From Geomonas oryzae (lineage in GTDB: Bacteria; Desulfobacterota; Desulfuromonadia; Geobacterales; Geobacteraceae): a stretch of 64,000 bases of DNA. Shown piece after piece: positions 25,383 to 34,889 of this stretch (position 1 is its first letter; each line of letters begins with the position of its first letter). Location: NCBI RefSeq assembly GCF_004117875.1, contig NZ_RAHW01000003.1:514333-578332 (forward strand), written 5' to 3'. The position numbers and the translations under genes were made by a program. The notes beneath the pieces were generated by a model. That model ran no database searches, was not told the origin of the DNA, and saw nothing but the letters and a program-made list of their open reading frames with translations.

Positions 25383-26996
25383 TTACTTCTTCGGCTCGTC
25401 CTTCTTAGCCACGGTCATGGCGTCGTTCAGGATCTTCACGCCGGCCTTGGAGGCGGCGATGGAACCGGTGAGCGACTCGCGGGCGAGGTCGGGGTTGTGG
25501 AAGCCGTCGGAGTTCTCCGCGGTCCAGTATTCCCAAAGGACGTGCGCTTCCTCATGCTTCGCACGCGCCTCGTCGAGAACGGCCGGGGAGACCCCCATCC
25601 TCTGCGCCGCGGCGTAGGTGTCGATCAGCTGACCGAGCCAGTACTCGGCCTTGCGCATCTTGCCCTTCACGTAGTTCTGCACCGCGTCGATCTCGTAGGC
25701 CTTCTTCGCCACGCTGTCCTTCGGATGGCAGCCAAGGCAGGCCTCCTTCACGTGGTTCTTCGGACGGATGACGCCGTGGGTGGAGAACATCTTGCCGTCC
25801 TTACCCTTGTGTTTCGGCATGTGGCACTGGTGGCACTGGACGCCCGCCTTGTCGTGCACGCTCCCCGCGTAGGTCTCCGTCTCGGGGTGCTGGAACTTGA
25901 TCAGGCGCGCGCCGGTGATCGCATGCTTGAAGTCGAAGAAGTTCAGCTCCTGGTAGTGCTTCAACAACTGCAGCGAGTTCTGCAGCGGGAAGTGGTTGGT
26001 GCGGATGTCGTCGTACTTGACCGGCTTGCCGTCGCTCCACTGGGTGCCCGCGTTGCAGTTGTACTCGACGTGGCACTGCGCGCACATCATGCGGGAGTCG
26101 GTTTTCTGCATCACGCCGATCTTCCTGAAACCGCGGAAGTCGATCACCTTCAGGTCGGTGGCGCCGTTCTTCGCGAAGATGTTACCCTTCGGGTCCTTCT
26201 CGATGGCCTGGATCAGGGCGTCGCGCACCACGCGCGGCTGGGTGCCGTGCGGGTCGTGGCAGTGCACGCAGCCGACCGGGTTGTTGGTGTCCTTCGCCAC
26301 GTCGACGACGTTGGAGCTGCGGTCCCACTTGGCGCGCGGGTCCTTGTCACCCATGAACTTCCACTTGAGGAGGTGATCCGAGGTCTTGCACTGGATGCAG
26401 GTGGCGTTTCCCGCCATGGCGGTCTCGGGAAGCTTCTTCCCGGTGTCGGTCAACACGTCCCAGGTCTTGCCGGTCGAGGTGACCCCTTTCCACCCCTCCT
26501 TGAACTGGAAGCGCCCCCCCTGGAAGCGGTCCACGGCGAACTGGTCGATGACCATGAAGGCGTGGCCGCGCGGCTCGTCATGCTCGAAGGTGAAACCGTG
26601 CCCGGCCAAGAGCTTGTCCTGCATCGGCGAGCGGCCGGTGGGGGTGCCCTTCTCCTTCCTTGCCGGCGCCTCGTAGTTCACCTCGAAGAAGCTGTCGTAC
26701 TGACTCTTGTGGCACTTGCCGCAGAGCGCGGCGTCGATCAAGGTGACCGGCTTGTTCTTTTCCGGGTCGCTCATGTGGGCGTCGAGCTTGTCATGACAGA
26801 CCTTGCAGGAGAGCTTCGCGTGCTTGCTCCCCTCCTTGAGCGCCTTCACCTCGTCATGACAGTCGTAGCACTTGGCCCTGCCGTCGTTGGCGACCTGCAC
26901 CGGCTTCCCCTTCGCCGCCACGGTCAGGGCGGGGATGGACAAAAGCGCGATGGCTCCGGCTACCGCCGCGGTCACAGCCAGATTCTTCTTGAGCAT
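25383..26996 (-). CDS. Octaheme ammonia-forming nitrite reductase (TvNiR/ONR type)
   Basis: A 537-aa exported enzyme reducing nitrite (and probably hydroxylamine) to ammonium. A signal peptide (about 1-27, ending VAA) is followed by eight heme sites: CYDCH 43, CKVCH 64, CGKCH 92, catalytic CIQCK 200-204, CVHCH 243, CAQCH 305, CHQCH 388, CLGCH 420. The lysine-ligated heme is the fourth, as in Thioalkalivibrio ONR. Arg143 (EPRGH), Tyr312 and His370 (KFQHPE) form the active site. Tyr312-Asn-Cys314 reproduces the Tyr-x-Cys pair that is cross-linked in ONR. Unlike the NrfA in this window, KxQH is intact, consistent with calcium binding. ATG 26996 follows AAAGGAGGAAAC. A Crp/Fnr-type palindrome lies about 110 bp upstream. 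Confidence 0.95.
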   Translation of the reverse strand: MLKKNLAVTAAVAGAIALLSIPALTVAAKGKPVQVANDGRAKCYDCHDEVKALKEGSKHAKLSCKVCHDKLDAHMSDPEKNKPVTLIDAALCGKCHKSQYDSFFEVNYEAPARKEKGTPTGRSPMQDKLLAGHGFTFEHDEPRGHAFMVIDQFAVDRFQGGRFQFKEGWKGVTSTGKTWDVLTDTGKKLPETAMAGNATCIQCKTSDHLLKWKFMGDKDPRAKWDRSSNVVDVAKDTNNPVGCVHCHDPHGTQPRVVRDALIQAIEKDPKGNIFAKNGATDLKVIDFRGFRKIGVMQKTDSRMMCAQCHVEYNCNAGTQWSDGKPVKYDDIRTNHFPLQNSLQLLKHYQELNFFDFKHAITGARLIKFQHPETETYAGSVHDKAGVQCHQCHMPKHKGKDGKMFSTHGVIRPKNHVKEACLGCHPKDSVAKKAYEIDAVQNYVKGKMRKAEYWLGQLIDTYAAAQRMGVSPAVLDEARAKHEEAHVLWEYWTAENSDGFHNPDLARESLTGSIAASKAGVKILNDAMTVAKKDEPKK

Positions 26997-27104
26997 GTTT
27001 CCTCCTTTTTCAGGGTTTATGGGGAGTGATCCCTCTGGATACCTCATTGCAGCGCCTCCTGACGGAGGCGCTGGTATTCATGCACGAAACGGTCGGGAAA
27101 ATAT

Positions 27105-27118
27105 TTGACCAAAGTCAA
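27105..27118. promoter_or_regulatory. Crp/Fnr-type operator TTGACC-AA-AGTCAA before the octaheme reductase
   Basis: Identical 14-mer to 5259-5272, centred about 115 bp upstream of the ATG at 26996 and just beyond the stop of the neighbouring receptor gene. Confidence 0.6.
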
Positions 27119-27136
27119 TTTTTGCCGGAATTCCCC

Positions 27137-29032
27137 CTACAGCTTGAACCTTCCCACGATGCGCTCCAGACCGTGGGCGACCGCGGTCAACTCCCCGGCG
27201 GTCCCGGCGCTCTCGTGCGCCCCATGGGCGGTCTGCTGCACCACGGTGGTCACGAGGTGAATGCTGGAGGAAATCTCGCCGGTGGTCGCGGTCTGCTCCT
27301 CGGCCGCCGTGGCGATCTGGTTCACCTGTTGGGTGACTTCGTCCACCTGCCCGAGGATGCGGTGCAGCGCCTCTTCGAGCCGTGCGGCCTCATCGACCCC
27401 GCGCTCGGTCTGCTGCACCCCCTGCTCCATCGACGAGATCGCCTCGCGGGTCTCCGCCTGCATGGTCCGGATCATCTCGCCGATCTCCTTGGTGGCGCGC
27501 GTGGTCCGCTCGGCGAGCGCCCGCACCTCGTCGGCGACGACGGCGAAACCGCGCCCCTGCTCTCCCGCCCGGGCCGCCTCGATGGCCGCGTTCAAGGCGA
27601 GTAGGTTGGTCTGGTCCGCTATGTCCTCGATGGTGGCGACGATGGCGCCGATCTGTTCGCTTCTCTCTCCGAGGGACGAAATCGCCCCGGCGTTGTTCCG
27701 GGTCAGTTCGCCGCGCTCCCTGATCCCGGCAAGCGTCGCGGTGAGCACGGTGAATCCCTCCTGGGCGGTCGCGGTGGCCACCTTGGAGCTTTGCGCGGCG
27801 AGGTGACAGTTGCGCGCTATGTCGGTCGCGGTTGCGGCCATTTCCTCGGCCGCAGTGGCGACCCCGACGGTCTGGGCCGCAGCCGCCTCCGCGGCGCCGG
27901 AGATGGAACCGGCAGTGGCGTTCAAGCGCTCGACGCCCCCCGAAAGCCGATGCGCCGAAGCGGCGATCTCGAGGATGATGGCGCGCATGCTGGCGATGAA
28001 CCGGTTCAGCCTCCCTGCCAGTTCACCGATCTCGTCGCTGCGGCTTCCCACCTCGATGGTGCGGGTCAAGTCCCCTTCCCCGTCGGCCAGTTCGGCCACG
28101 CGCTCGCACAAAAGGCCCAGCGGGGCGAGGAGTCTTTTCAGCACGAGCACCACAACGAGAAGACCGGCGACCAGGAAGGCCGCACCGATCATGGCGAGGA
28201 CGAAGAACTGGCGGCGCACCGGGGCCGCGACCTCGTCCCTATCCGCTGCGACGCAGAGGTACCACCCGGTGGCGGGGACCCGGGCGTACGACATCATCTT
28301 CTGCTTTCCCTGGTAGCGGTAGGTGAACTGTCCCGTCTCACCGCCGGAGAAGCGCCCCTCGATCCCGGCGAAGTCGGGGGAGAGCTCCTGCAGTTTCTTC
28401 TTCATCGCGAGCCCCGCGTCGGGGTGGGCGAGGATCTTCCCCTTGCCGTCGCTCAAAAAGGCGTACCCGGAGGAGCCGAACTTGAGGCCCAGCACCGTCT
28501 TGGTGACGAAGTCGAGGTTCACGTCTGAGCCGTAGACGCCGACCAGGGCACCCTGGTCGAGGATGGGGCTCACGAAGGTGATGATCGCCTTCCCGGTTGA
28601 GGCCGCGATGTACGGGTCGGTCACCCCGGTCTTTTGCTCGGTTTTCCCCTGGGCGTACCAGGGGCGCTTGCGCGGGTCGTAGTCCGCGGGGGGCTTCCAG
28701 TCGTCCGAGTAGATCACGCTGCCGTCCTCGAAGCCCGGGTGCGTCTTCGAGAAGCCGCCGGCGGCGTTGTGGGTCTTGATCGCGTTGGCCGCGTATGCGG
28801 GATTTCCGTGATGAAGCGCCAGGTCCTTCGCACCGGCGTCCACCACGGCGAGTTTGTCCTGGATCCAGATATTGAGGTTGGCCGCGTTGTCCCTGGCGAG
28901 GACGACCATCTTCTCCTCGAGCATGCGCGACATGATGTTGTCGGAACTGACGAAAGCGGCCGCCACGAGGGCGGTTGTTGCAATGGCAAAGACGATGACT
29001 ACCGTAAGGTAAACCTTCATTCTCAAGTTCAT
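27137..29032 (-). CDS. dCache-domain methyl-accepting chemotaxis protein
   Basis: A 631-aa chemoreceptor. It has TM1 (about 7-28), a periplasmic dCache_1 domain (about 35-270), TM2 (about 278-302), HAMP (about 303-355) and a signalling domain with core [23 protein letters not shown]. The sensor contains [11 protein letters not shown] followed by TDPYIAAST and YGSDVNLD. This is the Arg-x-Trp-Tyr ... Tyr ... Asp arrangement known for amino-acid-binding dCache domains, so an amino acid ligand is plausible (inference). ATG 29032 has GAGGAAG upstream. The octaheme reductase follows on the same strand but has its own regulatory region. Confidence 0.92.
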   Translation of the reverse strand: MNLRMKVYLTVVIVFAIATTALVAAAFVSSDNIMSRMLEEKMVVLARDNAANLNIWIQDKLAVVDAGAKDLALHHGNPAYAANAIKTHNAAGGFSKTHPGFEDGSVIYSDDWKPPADYDPRKRPWYAQGKTEQKTGVTDPYIAASTGKAIITFVSPILDQGALVGVYGSDVNLDFVTKTVLGLKFGSSGYAFLSDGKGKILAHPDAGLAMKKKLQELSPDFAGIEGRFSGGETGQFTYRYQGKQKMMSYARVPATGWYLCVAADRDEVAAPVRRQFFVLAMIGAAFLVAGLLVVVLVLKRLLAPLGLLCERVAELADGEGDLTRTIEVGSRSDEIGELAGRLNRFIASMRAIILEIAASAHRLSGGVERLNATAGSISGAAEAAAAQTVGVATAAEEMAATATDIARNCHLAAQSSKVATATAQEGFTVLTATLAGIRERGELTRNNAGAISSLGERSEQIGAIVATIEDIADQTNLLALNAAIEAARAGEQGRGFAVVADEVRALAERTTRATKEIGEMIRTMQAETREAISSMEQGVQQTERGVDEAARLEEALHRILGQVDEVTQQVNQIATAAEEQTATTGEISSSIHLVTTVVQQTAHGAHESAGTAGELTAVAHGLERIVGRFKL

Positions 29033-29339
29033 TGTGCTTCCTCTGTTTGGGTGGGATGTGAATAAGGAGTTAACCCAAAAGTAAGTATCGGTAATCACAA
29101 AGGCAACTTGAGACGTTATGAGTTTACCGTTTGCGGCAGAGGTTGCAACAGTGAGAGAAAAAGGAGTGCTGGATTTGCCCTATGAGAGAGTAAAGGTGGC
29201 TGGATTCAGTACTTTTGGCGGTTGTGACTGTTTGATAGCTCGCGAGAGTGTAACGAAAAGGGACCGGTTTTCGAATTTCCTGACGGCGGCGAGCCGGAAA
29301 ACGAGCGCGCCGCAGGCAAGGAACGTCTTCTGAAGGGGG

Positions 29340-30980
29340 TCAGGCGGAGGCGTGAAAGGGTGCGCCGTTAAGGGTGTCGCGGATGGTCCCGAGCAGTACG
29401 TCCGGTTTGACCGGCTTCGGCAGATAGGTGCCGCTGCCGCAAAGCCCGTTCTGTGACATGACGTCGGCGGGATAGCCGCTCATGAAGATGACCGGCAGCC
29501 CCGGGGCGAGCTGCCTTACCTTCTCGGAGAGCAGCCTGCCGTTTAGCCGAGGCATGATCACGTCGGTGAGCAAAAGCCTCACCGCGCCCGACTCCTTCTC
29601 GAACACGCGCAGCGCCTCCTCCCCCTCCCTCGCCACCAGCACGCGGTAGCCGTGCTGCTCGAGGAGCATCTGCGTCATGCCCCGCACCGTCTGGTCGTCC
29701 TCGACGAGGAGGATGGTCTCGCTGCCGGTGCTGCGCGCAAAAGCGGCGGACGCCGTCCCGACTGCGGTTTGCGCACCGCAAAGGGGGAGGTAGATGCTGA
29801 AGCTGGTGCCGGCGCCCGGTTCGCTTTTGACCCGGATCAGCCCGTTGTGCTTTCTGATGATGCCGTAGCTCGAGGAGAGGCCGAGGCCGGTCCCCTTCCC
29901 CACTTCCTTGGTGGTGAAGAAGGGCTCGAAGACCCGCGCCTGCACCTCCTTGTCCATCCCGGTCCCGTTGTCGGCGACCACGATCAGGGCGTAGCTGCCG
30001 GGCGGCATCTCCTCGTCCCGAAGCTCCACCGTAGCCGTCGTGATGGTGAGCATCCCCCCGCCGGGCATGGCGTCGCGGGCGTTCACCGCGAGGTTGATGA
30101 GGACCTGCTCCACCTGTCTGCGGTCGGCGCAGATGCAAAGCGGCGCATCGCAAAGAAGCACCACCAGCTCGATCTCCTCGGTGATCAGCCGGGAGAGGCT
30201 CTTGTGCAGGTCGCCGACGATGAGGTTCGCGTCGAGGGCGTCGAGATGCACCTCCTGCTTCCGGCTGAAGGCGAGGAGGCTGCGCGTCATCTCGGCGGCG
30301 CGCTCCGCGGAAATCATGATCTCCCCGGCCATGGAGGCCGCTTCGCTCCCCCCGCCGTTCAACTGGATCAGGGAGGCATACCCGGCGATGACGGTGAGGA
30401 TGTTGTTGAAGTCGTGCGCGATGCCGCCTGCCAGCGTGCCGATCGCCTCCATCTTCTGGGATTGCCGCAACTGCTCCTCGAGGAGCTTGTTTTCGGTGAT
30501 GTCCTTGATGAGGCAGGCCGCGCGGTCGACCCGCCCCCCGTCGTCGCGGATCGGCGACATGGTGACCAGGAGGTTGCGCACCCCCTTGTCCGGGTAACGG
30601 TACGTGTCCTCGTAACTCACCTCCCCGCCGGCCAGGCAGACCTCGAACTGCGCCCTGATCCGCTCGAAGGTGGCGGCGCCGATCACCTCGGGGAGCGTTC
30701 TCCCCACCACCTCGGGGAAAACGCTGCCGCGCGCCTCGAGATAGGCGCGGTTGGCCATCAGGTAGCGGTAGTCGCGGTCGAAGACGAAGATCATGTCGCC
30801 GGTGCACTCGACCGCCTTTCGGTACTCGATGAGACGGCTCTGCGCACGCTTTAGCTCCTCGACCTTCTGCTGCAGCGTGCGGTTCACGCTGACCAGCTCC
30901 TGGTACAGGGAACGGTGCTCCCCACCCGCCGGGTAGGAGAACATCCCGTATTCGGTGTTATCCATGTGTGAAAACGGCAT
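29340..30980 (-). CDS. Soluble PAS hybrid histidine kinase with receiver
   Basis: A 546-aa cytoplasmic kinase. A coiled coil (about 22-50) leads to PAS (about 55-170), then HisKA with GGIAHDFNNILTV (about 190) and HATPase (DNGTGMD, GTGLGLSSSYG). A C-terminal receiver (about 423-540) has phospho-Asp in LLLTDVIMP and Lys in LPKPV. It is organised like the kinase at 22775, and the two share the HDFNN acceptor and VIM receiver motifs, indicating paralogy. ATG 30980 follows GTGGAGGGAGC. No output gene is adjacent. Confidence 0.92.
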   Translation of the reverse strand: MPFSHMDNTEYGMFSYPAGGEHRSLYQELVSVNRTLQQKVEELKRAQSRLIEYRKAVECTGDMIFVFDRDYRYLMANRAYLEARGSVFPEVVGRTLPEVIGAATFERIRAQFEVCLAGGEVSYEDTYRYPDKGVRNLLVTMSPIRDDGGRVDRAACLIKDITENKLLEEQLRQSQKMEAIGTLAGGIAHDFNNILTVIAGYASLIQLNGGGSEAASMAGEIMISAERAAEMTRSLLAFSRKQEVHLDALDANLIVGDLHKSLSRLITEEIELVVLLCDAPLCICADRRQVEQVLINLAVNARDAMPGGGMLTITTATVELRDEEMPPGSYALIVVADNGTGMDKEVQARVFEPFFTTKEVGKGTGLGLSSSYGIIRKHNGLIRVKSEPGAGTSFSIYLPLCGAQTAVGTASAAFARSTGSETILLVEDDQTVRGMTQMLLEQHGYRVLVAREGEEALRVFEKESGAVRLLLTDVIMPRLNGRLLSEKVRQLAPGLPVIFMSGYPADVMSQNGLCGSGTYLPKPVKPDVLLGTIRDTLNGAPFHASA

Positions 30981-31033
30981 GCTCCCTCCACGTGGGCAAC
31001 TTCATTACGGTACGGAAAACTCTGGAACCTTGC

Positions 31034-31420
31034 CTACGGCAGGCGCCACGAGCCCCACAAAACGCCGGAAAGCGCAAGAAAGGCGCAATTGACCAGTACG
31101 GTGAAACGGTACAGGCGCAAAAAGGGCGCCTTCTGCGACTTGTGGTGCAAAAGGCGCTGCGCCAGCGCGGCGCCGGGCCACCCCCCTAAGAGCGAAGCCA
31201 TGTGCAGGGTCCGCTCGCTGATCCTGCGCCGGTTGCCGCGCGCCGCATGCTTGTCGACGGCGTAGATGAGAAAGGTCGTGAGGCTCACGGCGCTGTAGCA
31301 ATAAAGTATGGGAAAGGGGAGCAGGTCCAGCCGAACGAGTACGAAGGTGAAAAGCAGAAAGGCGAAAGGGAAAAGGACGGAGCGCGGACGACGCCCTCCT
31401 CTTGGGTCGGCGGTTCCCAT
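31034..31420 (-). CDS. DUF1294 family membrane protein
   Basis: A 128-aa protein with hydrophobic segments at about 15-35, 38-58 and 105-125. The family signature is present: YAVDKHAARGNRRRISERTLH, then LLGGWPGAALAQ and HKSQKAPF (Asp-Lys, Arg-Arg-Ile-x-Glu, Gly-Gly-Trp-Pro-Gly, His-Lys-x-x-Lys). The function of the family is unknown; in other proteins the domain is fused to a cold-shock domain, which is absent here. Start is ATG 31420 or the adjacent GTG 31423, both served by CCGGAG. Confidence 0.88.
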   Translation of the reverse strand: MGTADPRGGRRPRSVLFPFAFLLFTFVLVRLDLLPFPILYCYSAVSLTTFLIYAVDKHAARGNRRRISERTLHMASLLGGWPGAALAQRLLHHKSQKAPFLRLYRFTVLVNCAFLALSGVLWGSWRLP

Positions 31421-31423
31421 CAC

Positions 31424-31843
31424 CGGCAGCTCCGGAATGCGGTTGCTTCTAGGTTAAACGGCATGTGAACATCATCCGGTTTCGAGATCTCCGCGGACGA
31501 TGCCGTGGAGGGTGAGGCGGGTAAAGAGCGGGGCCTGGCAGGCTGTTGTACGTTTACGGCCGGGCCAAGGTACTTATACAAGATGGCCGAGCCGGATTCA
31601 AGAACTATTGTAGGAATTATTCCTACATGGTTTCCCTGAACGAAAAAGAGAGCCGTTCAATTTAATAACTACAAAAGCAGGACAAACCGTGGCATAATCC
31701 CCGTTGCATGCTCCAAGGTCTCGCCCCGGAAGAAGGTTTGACAGTCCGACGAAGACAGCGTTGCCGATTTATCTAAAGAGCATCCTGATCTTACCGAAGA
31801 TGCACAGTAGCACCGTCATCCTGTTGCCTGAGGTTTGCTGCCA
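31424..31843. other. Intergenic region with a 19-nt perfect palindrome
   Basis: No gene is visible. At 31609-31627, TGTAGGAAT-T-ATTCCTACA is a perfect palindrome about 220 bp upstream of the PilZ gene, the size of a repressor or activator site. Confidence 0.55.
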
Positions 31844-32239
31844 ATGACAGAGTTGCGACAGTTCTACAGGGCTCCATCGTCCAGAAAGGTGGAGTTGCTC
31901 CACCGCGGCGAGAGCCATGAAGGGTGCCTGGAAAACATCTCCTTCAACGGTGCCCTGATCCACCTAGGCGGCACCCTCCCCTCCCTTGCCGTCGGGACCG
32001 GCTGTCTCTTGCGCATCCACCTGGACCCGACCCCGGCGCCCCGCTCCCCGCTGCAGATCTGGACCGAGGTGGTGCACGGGGTAAACGGGCTCATCGGCCT
32101 CAAGTTTGTGGACCACGACGCGGAGGGGAGCGAATGCATCGCGCTCCTCATGGAGTTGATCCGCGAGGAACCGGGCCAGAATGCGGACCAGTTGGACCGC
32201 ATCCGCGGCTACCTCTGCGACTTCTGCGGCACCCGCTGA
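31844..32239 (+). CDS. PilZ-domain protein (c-di-GMP effector)
   Basis: A 131-aa protein of a single PilZ domain. The N-terminal RxxxR-type motif is RQFYRAPSSRKVEL (Arg5/Arg9/Arg14 region). The second motif (D/N)xSxxG is NISFNGALI (about 34-42). Then come the beta-barrel strands (GCLLRIHLDP, IGLKFVDHD). Family knowledge: PilZ binds cyclic di-GMP and alters a partner. ATG 31844 is chosen (GAGG 10 nt upstream); a TTG at 31835 is less likely. It ends 19 nt before the convergent phoR stop. Confidence 0.88.
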   Translation: MTELRQFYRAPSSRKVELLHRGESHEGCLENISFNGALIHLGGTLPSLAVGTGCLLRIHLDPTPAPRSPLQIWTEVVHGVNGLIGLKFVDHDAEGSECIALLMELIREEPGQNADQLDRIRGYLCDFCGTR

Positions 32240-32258
32240 CCGACCCTTCTCAGTCCCC

Positions 32259-34010
32259 TCACCCCGCCTGCAGGGTGAAGCTGAACACCGATCCCCTCCC
32301 CTGCTCGCTCTCCACGCTCACCGTACCGCCGTGCGCCTGCACGATGTGCTTCACGATGGAAAGGCCGAGGCCGGTGCCGCCGTTGTCGCGGCTTCTGGCC
32401 GCGTCCACCCGGTAGAAGCGCTCGAAGAGCCGGGGGAGATCCTGCTCCGGGATGCCGATGCCGCTGTCGCGCACGAGGATGCGCACAAGCTTCCCCTCCG
32501 CTTTCGCGTCCACGCTCACCGTCCCACCCCGCTCGCTGTACTTGATCGCGTTGTCCAAAAGGTTGATGAGCACCTGTTCGAGCCTCGCGCGGTCCGCGAG
32601 GACTACCGGCGACCAGGTCCCCTCCAGGCATGTGAGCGTGATCCCCTTCTCCTCGCCCCGTTGCGCGACGAGCAGCAGCGCCCGCTCGACCGCCTCCTTC
32701 AGCGGCACCCGCTGCGGGTTGAGCGCCACCTCGCCGCTTTCGAGTTCGGAGAGGGCAAGGAGGTCGCGCACGAGGCTCGAGAGGCGCTCGGCGTGGTTCA
32801 GGATGATCTGCAGGAAACGCTCGCCGCGCTCCGGGTCCTTGGCCAGCGCCCCGGAGAGGAGCGTCTCGGCGTACCCCTTGATCACGGTGACCGGCGTGCG
32901 CAGTTCGTGGGAGACGTTCGCCACGAAGTCGCGCCGGATGCGTTCCACCCTTTTCAGCGCGCTGATGTCGTGAAAGACCGCCACGGCACCCACGAGTGAG
33001 CCGTCCTGCAAAAGCGGCACCCAGTGCACCAGCGTCTCCGCCCCGCCGGAGAGGGTGATCTCCTGGGTCTGCTCGCGCCTTTGGGCGAGCACCTCCTTGC
33101 AGGCCGCGTGCAGGTCCGGGTGGCGGCTGATCTCCAAAAGGGGGCGTCCGAGCACCTGCAACCCGGTGCCGAACATGGCGCAAAAGGAGGGGTTCACCAG
33201 GGTCACCACCGCGTCGCGGTCGGTCACCATCACCCCCTCGCCCATACCCTCGAGGATGGCGTCCAGGCGCCCCTTTTCCGAGGAGAGCTCTTCGAGCTGC
33301 CGCTCGATCTTCCCGGACATCTCGTTCATGACGCGGGCGAGCTCGCCCAGCTCGTCGTTACTCTGCACGGCGACGCGGGTGCCGAACTCGCCCCGGCCGA
33401 TGCGGTTGGCCGCGGCGGCGAGCCGGCTCAAGCGCCTCGAGTTGATGTTGGAAAGAAAGTAGGAGAAGAGAAGCGAGGCAAGGACGGCGCAGGCGAAGGT
33501 TGCGGCGAGGCTTCTTCTCAGGCGCTCCTTGGCGAGCTCCAGCTCGGAAAGCGGCAGGGCGAGGCGGATCACCCCTTCCTTGCCGAAGGAGGCGGCGACG
33601 TAGATCATGTCGGTGCGCAGGGTGGCTGAGTAACGGACCGAGCTGCCTATGCCGTCCTTCAGCGCCTGCACCACCTCGGGACGGTGCCCGTGGTTTTCCA
33701 TGCTCCCCCAGCCGCCGGGAGCGACCTCGGAATCGGCGGCGACACGGCCGTTAGCGGCGATCACGGTGACGCGGGAGCGGATCGCCCGGGAGAGCGAAGC
33801 GGTCAAGGGGGGCGCGTCGCGGTCCAGGTCCCTTATTTCCTTCAAGGCCATGAGCGACGCGGCGCGCGCCTGGTCCTTCAGATGCTCGCGGGTCGCCTGC
33901 GTCATCGAGCTCTCGAGGCTCTCGGAGAGGTAGACGTAGAGCCCGGCACCCAGGAAAAGCACCAGGGCCAGGTAGGACGCCATCAGCTTCCAGCGAAAGC
34001 CCCCTCTCAT
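32259..34010 (-). CDS. phoR: PhoR-like phosphate-regulon sensor histidine kinase
   Basis: A 583-aa membrane kinase. It has TM1 (about 9-29), a periplasmic sensor (about 30-165), TM2 (about 167-188), HAMP (about 189-240) and a PAS domain (about 245-350). HisKA with VSHELRTPVTVIKGY (about 367) and HATPase (NLLDNAIKYS, DSGIGIP, GTGLGLSIVKHI) follow. The TM-sensor-TM-HAMP-PAS-kinase order is typical of PhoR outside enterobacteria. Its start overlaps the phoB stop by 4 nt. No pst or phoU genes follow in the window, so assignment to phosphate sensing rests on similarity of the pair. Confidence 0.87.
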   Translation of the reverse strand: MRGGFRWKLMASYLALVLFLGAGLYVYLSESLESSMTQATREHLKDQARAASLMALKEIRDLDRDAPPLTASLSRAIRSRVTVIAANGRVAADSEVAPGGWGSMENHGHRPEVVQALKDGIGSSVRYSATLRTDMIYVAASFGKEGVIRLALPLSELELAKERLRRSLAATFACAVLASLLFSYFLSNINSRRLSRLAAAANRIGRGEFGTRVAVQSNDELGELARVMNEMSGKIERQLEELSSEKGRLDAILEGMGEGVMVTDRDAVVTLVNPSFCAMFGTGLQVLGRPLLEISRHPDLHAACKEVLAQRREQTQEITLSGGAETLVHWVPLLQDGSLVGAVAVFHDISALKRVERIRRDFVANVSHELRTPVTVIKGYAETLLSGALAKDPERGERFLQIILNHAERLSSLVRDLLALSELESGEVALNPQRVPLKEAVERALLLVAQRGEEKGITLTCLEGTWSPVVLADRARLEQVLINLLDNAIKYSERGGTVSVDAKAEGKLVRILVRDSGIGIPEQDLPRLFERFYRVDAARSRDNGGTGLGLSIVKHIVQAHGGTVSVESEQGRGSVFSFTLQAG

Positions 34011-34687
34011 CCCTCCTCCAGCTTGTAGCCGAAGCCGCGCACCGTCTTGATCATCTCACCCGCACTCCCAAGCTTCGTGCGCAGGCGGGTCATGTGCGTG
34101 TCGACGGTGCGGGTGTCGCCGACGTAGCTGTAACCCCAGACGTTCTGCAGCAAAAGCTCGCGGCTCTGCACGCGGCCGATGCGCTCTGCCAGGTTCATGA
34201 GGAGCTTGAACTCCGTGGAGGTGAGGGTCACCTCCTCGCCGGCCACCTCGACCCGGTGCCCGTCGGTGTCGATGAAAAGCCCCCCCACCGAGATGTTGGC
34301 GCTCTTCGCCGCCTGCTCCGTGCTGCGTCTCAGCACCGCACGCACCCGGAGCATCAGCTCCCGCGTGGAGAAAGGTTTCACCACGTAGTCGTCCGCCCCC
34401 ATCTCGAAGCCGACCACCCGGTCGATCTCCTCCCCCTTGGCGGTCAGCATGATGATCGGGATCCCCGAGGTCTGGTCGGCTCCCTTCAGGATGCGGCAGA
34501 CCTCGGTTCCCATCATCCCCGGGAGCATCAGGTCCAGAAGGATCAGGTCGGGCTTCAGGCGCCTCGCCTCGGCGAGTCCCAGGGTGCCGTCCTCCGCGAT
34601 CACGCAGCCGTACCCCTCCTTCTCCAGGTGGAAGGCCACCAGTTCGGCCAGGTCCCGTTCGTCCTCAATCACCAGTACCGTCGGCAT
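34007..34687 (-). CDS. phoB: PhoB-like OmpR-family response regulator
   Basis: A 226-aa regulator. The receiver has EDE (8-10), phospho-Asp in LILLDLMLPG (about 52), Thr in IIMLTAKG and Lys in VVKPF (about 104). The winged-helix DNA-binding domain (about 130-226) has LTSTEFKLLMNLAERIGRV and the recognition region TRTVDTHMTRLRTKLG. ATG 34687 follows GATCGAGGAAC. It is co-transcribed with the kinase downstream (4-nt overlap). Residue patterns are those of PhoB. Confidence 0.88.
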   Translation of the reverse strand: MPTVLVIEDERDLAELVAFHLEKEGYGCVIAEDGTLGLAEARRLKPDLILLDLMLPGMMGTEVCRILKGADQTSGIPIIMLTAKGEEIDRVVGFEMGADDYVVKPFSTRELMLRVRAVLRRSTEQAAKSANISVGGLFIDTDGHRVEVAGEEVTLTSTEFKLLMNLAERIGRVQSRELLLQNVWGYSYVGDTRTVDTHMTRLRTKLGSAGEMIKTVRGFGYKLEEG

Positions 34688-34889
34688 GTTCCTCGATCCT
34701 TTCCTTACGCATCAGGGCGATTGCACCGCATATTCAACGACTGCACCGCTAAAGTCAACGACTAATGAAATCGCCCCCGCCCCCCGACGGCGCTTCGGAG
34801 AATTAAATTAGTGACGATTAACTTTTGTCGGCTATACTGCTCCAGGTGTCGGGCAGGCGACACCCACAGATGAACGCGTCGAGGCGGCG

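Noticed and set aside
29118..29333. 71-codon plus-strand frame between the dCache receptor and a hybrid kinase
   Set aside because: No ribosome binding site and no protein-like pattern.
34818..34830. TTAACTTTTGTCG shared with about 55183-55195 as a possible common regulatory motif
   Set aside because: A 13-base match between two sites is expected by chance in a window of this size, and the flanks do not agree.
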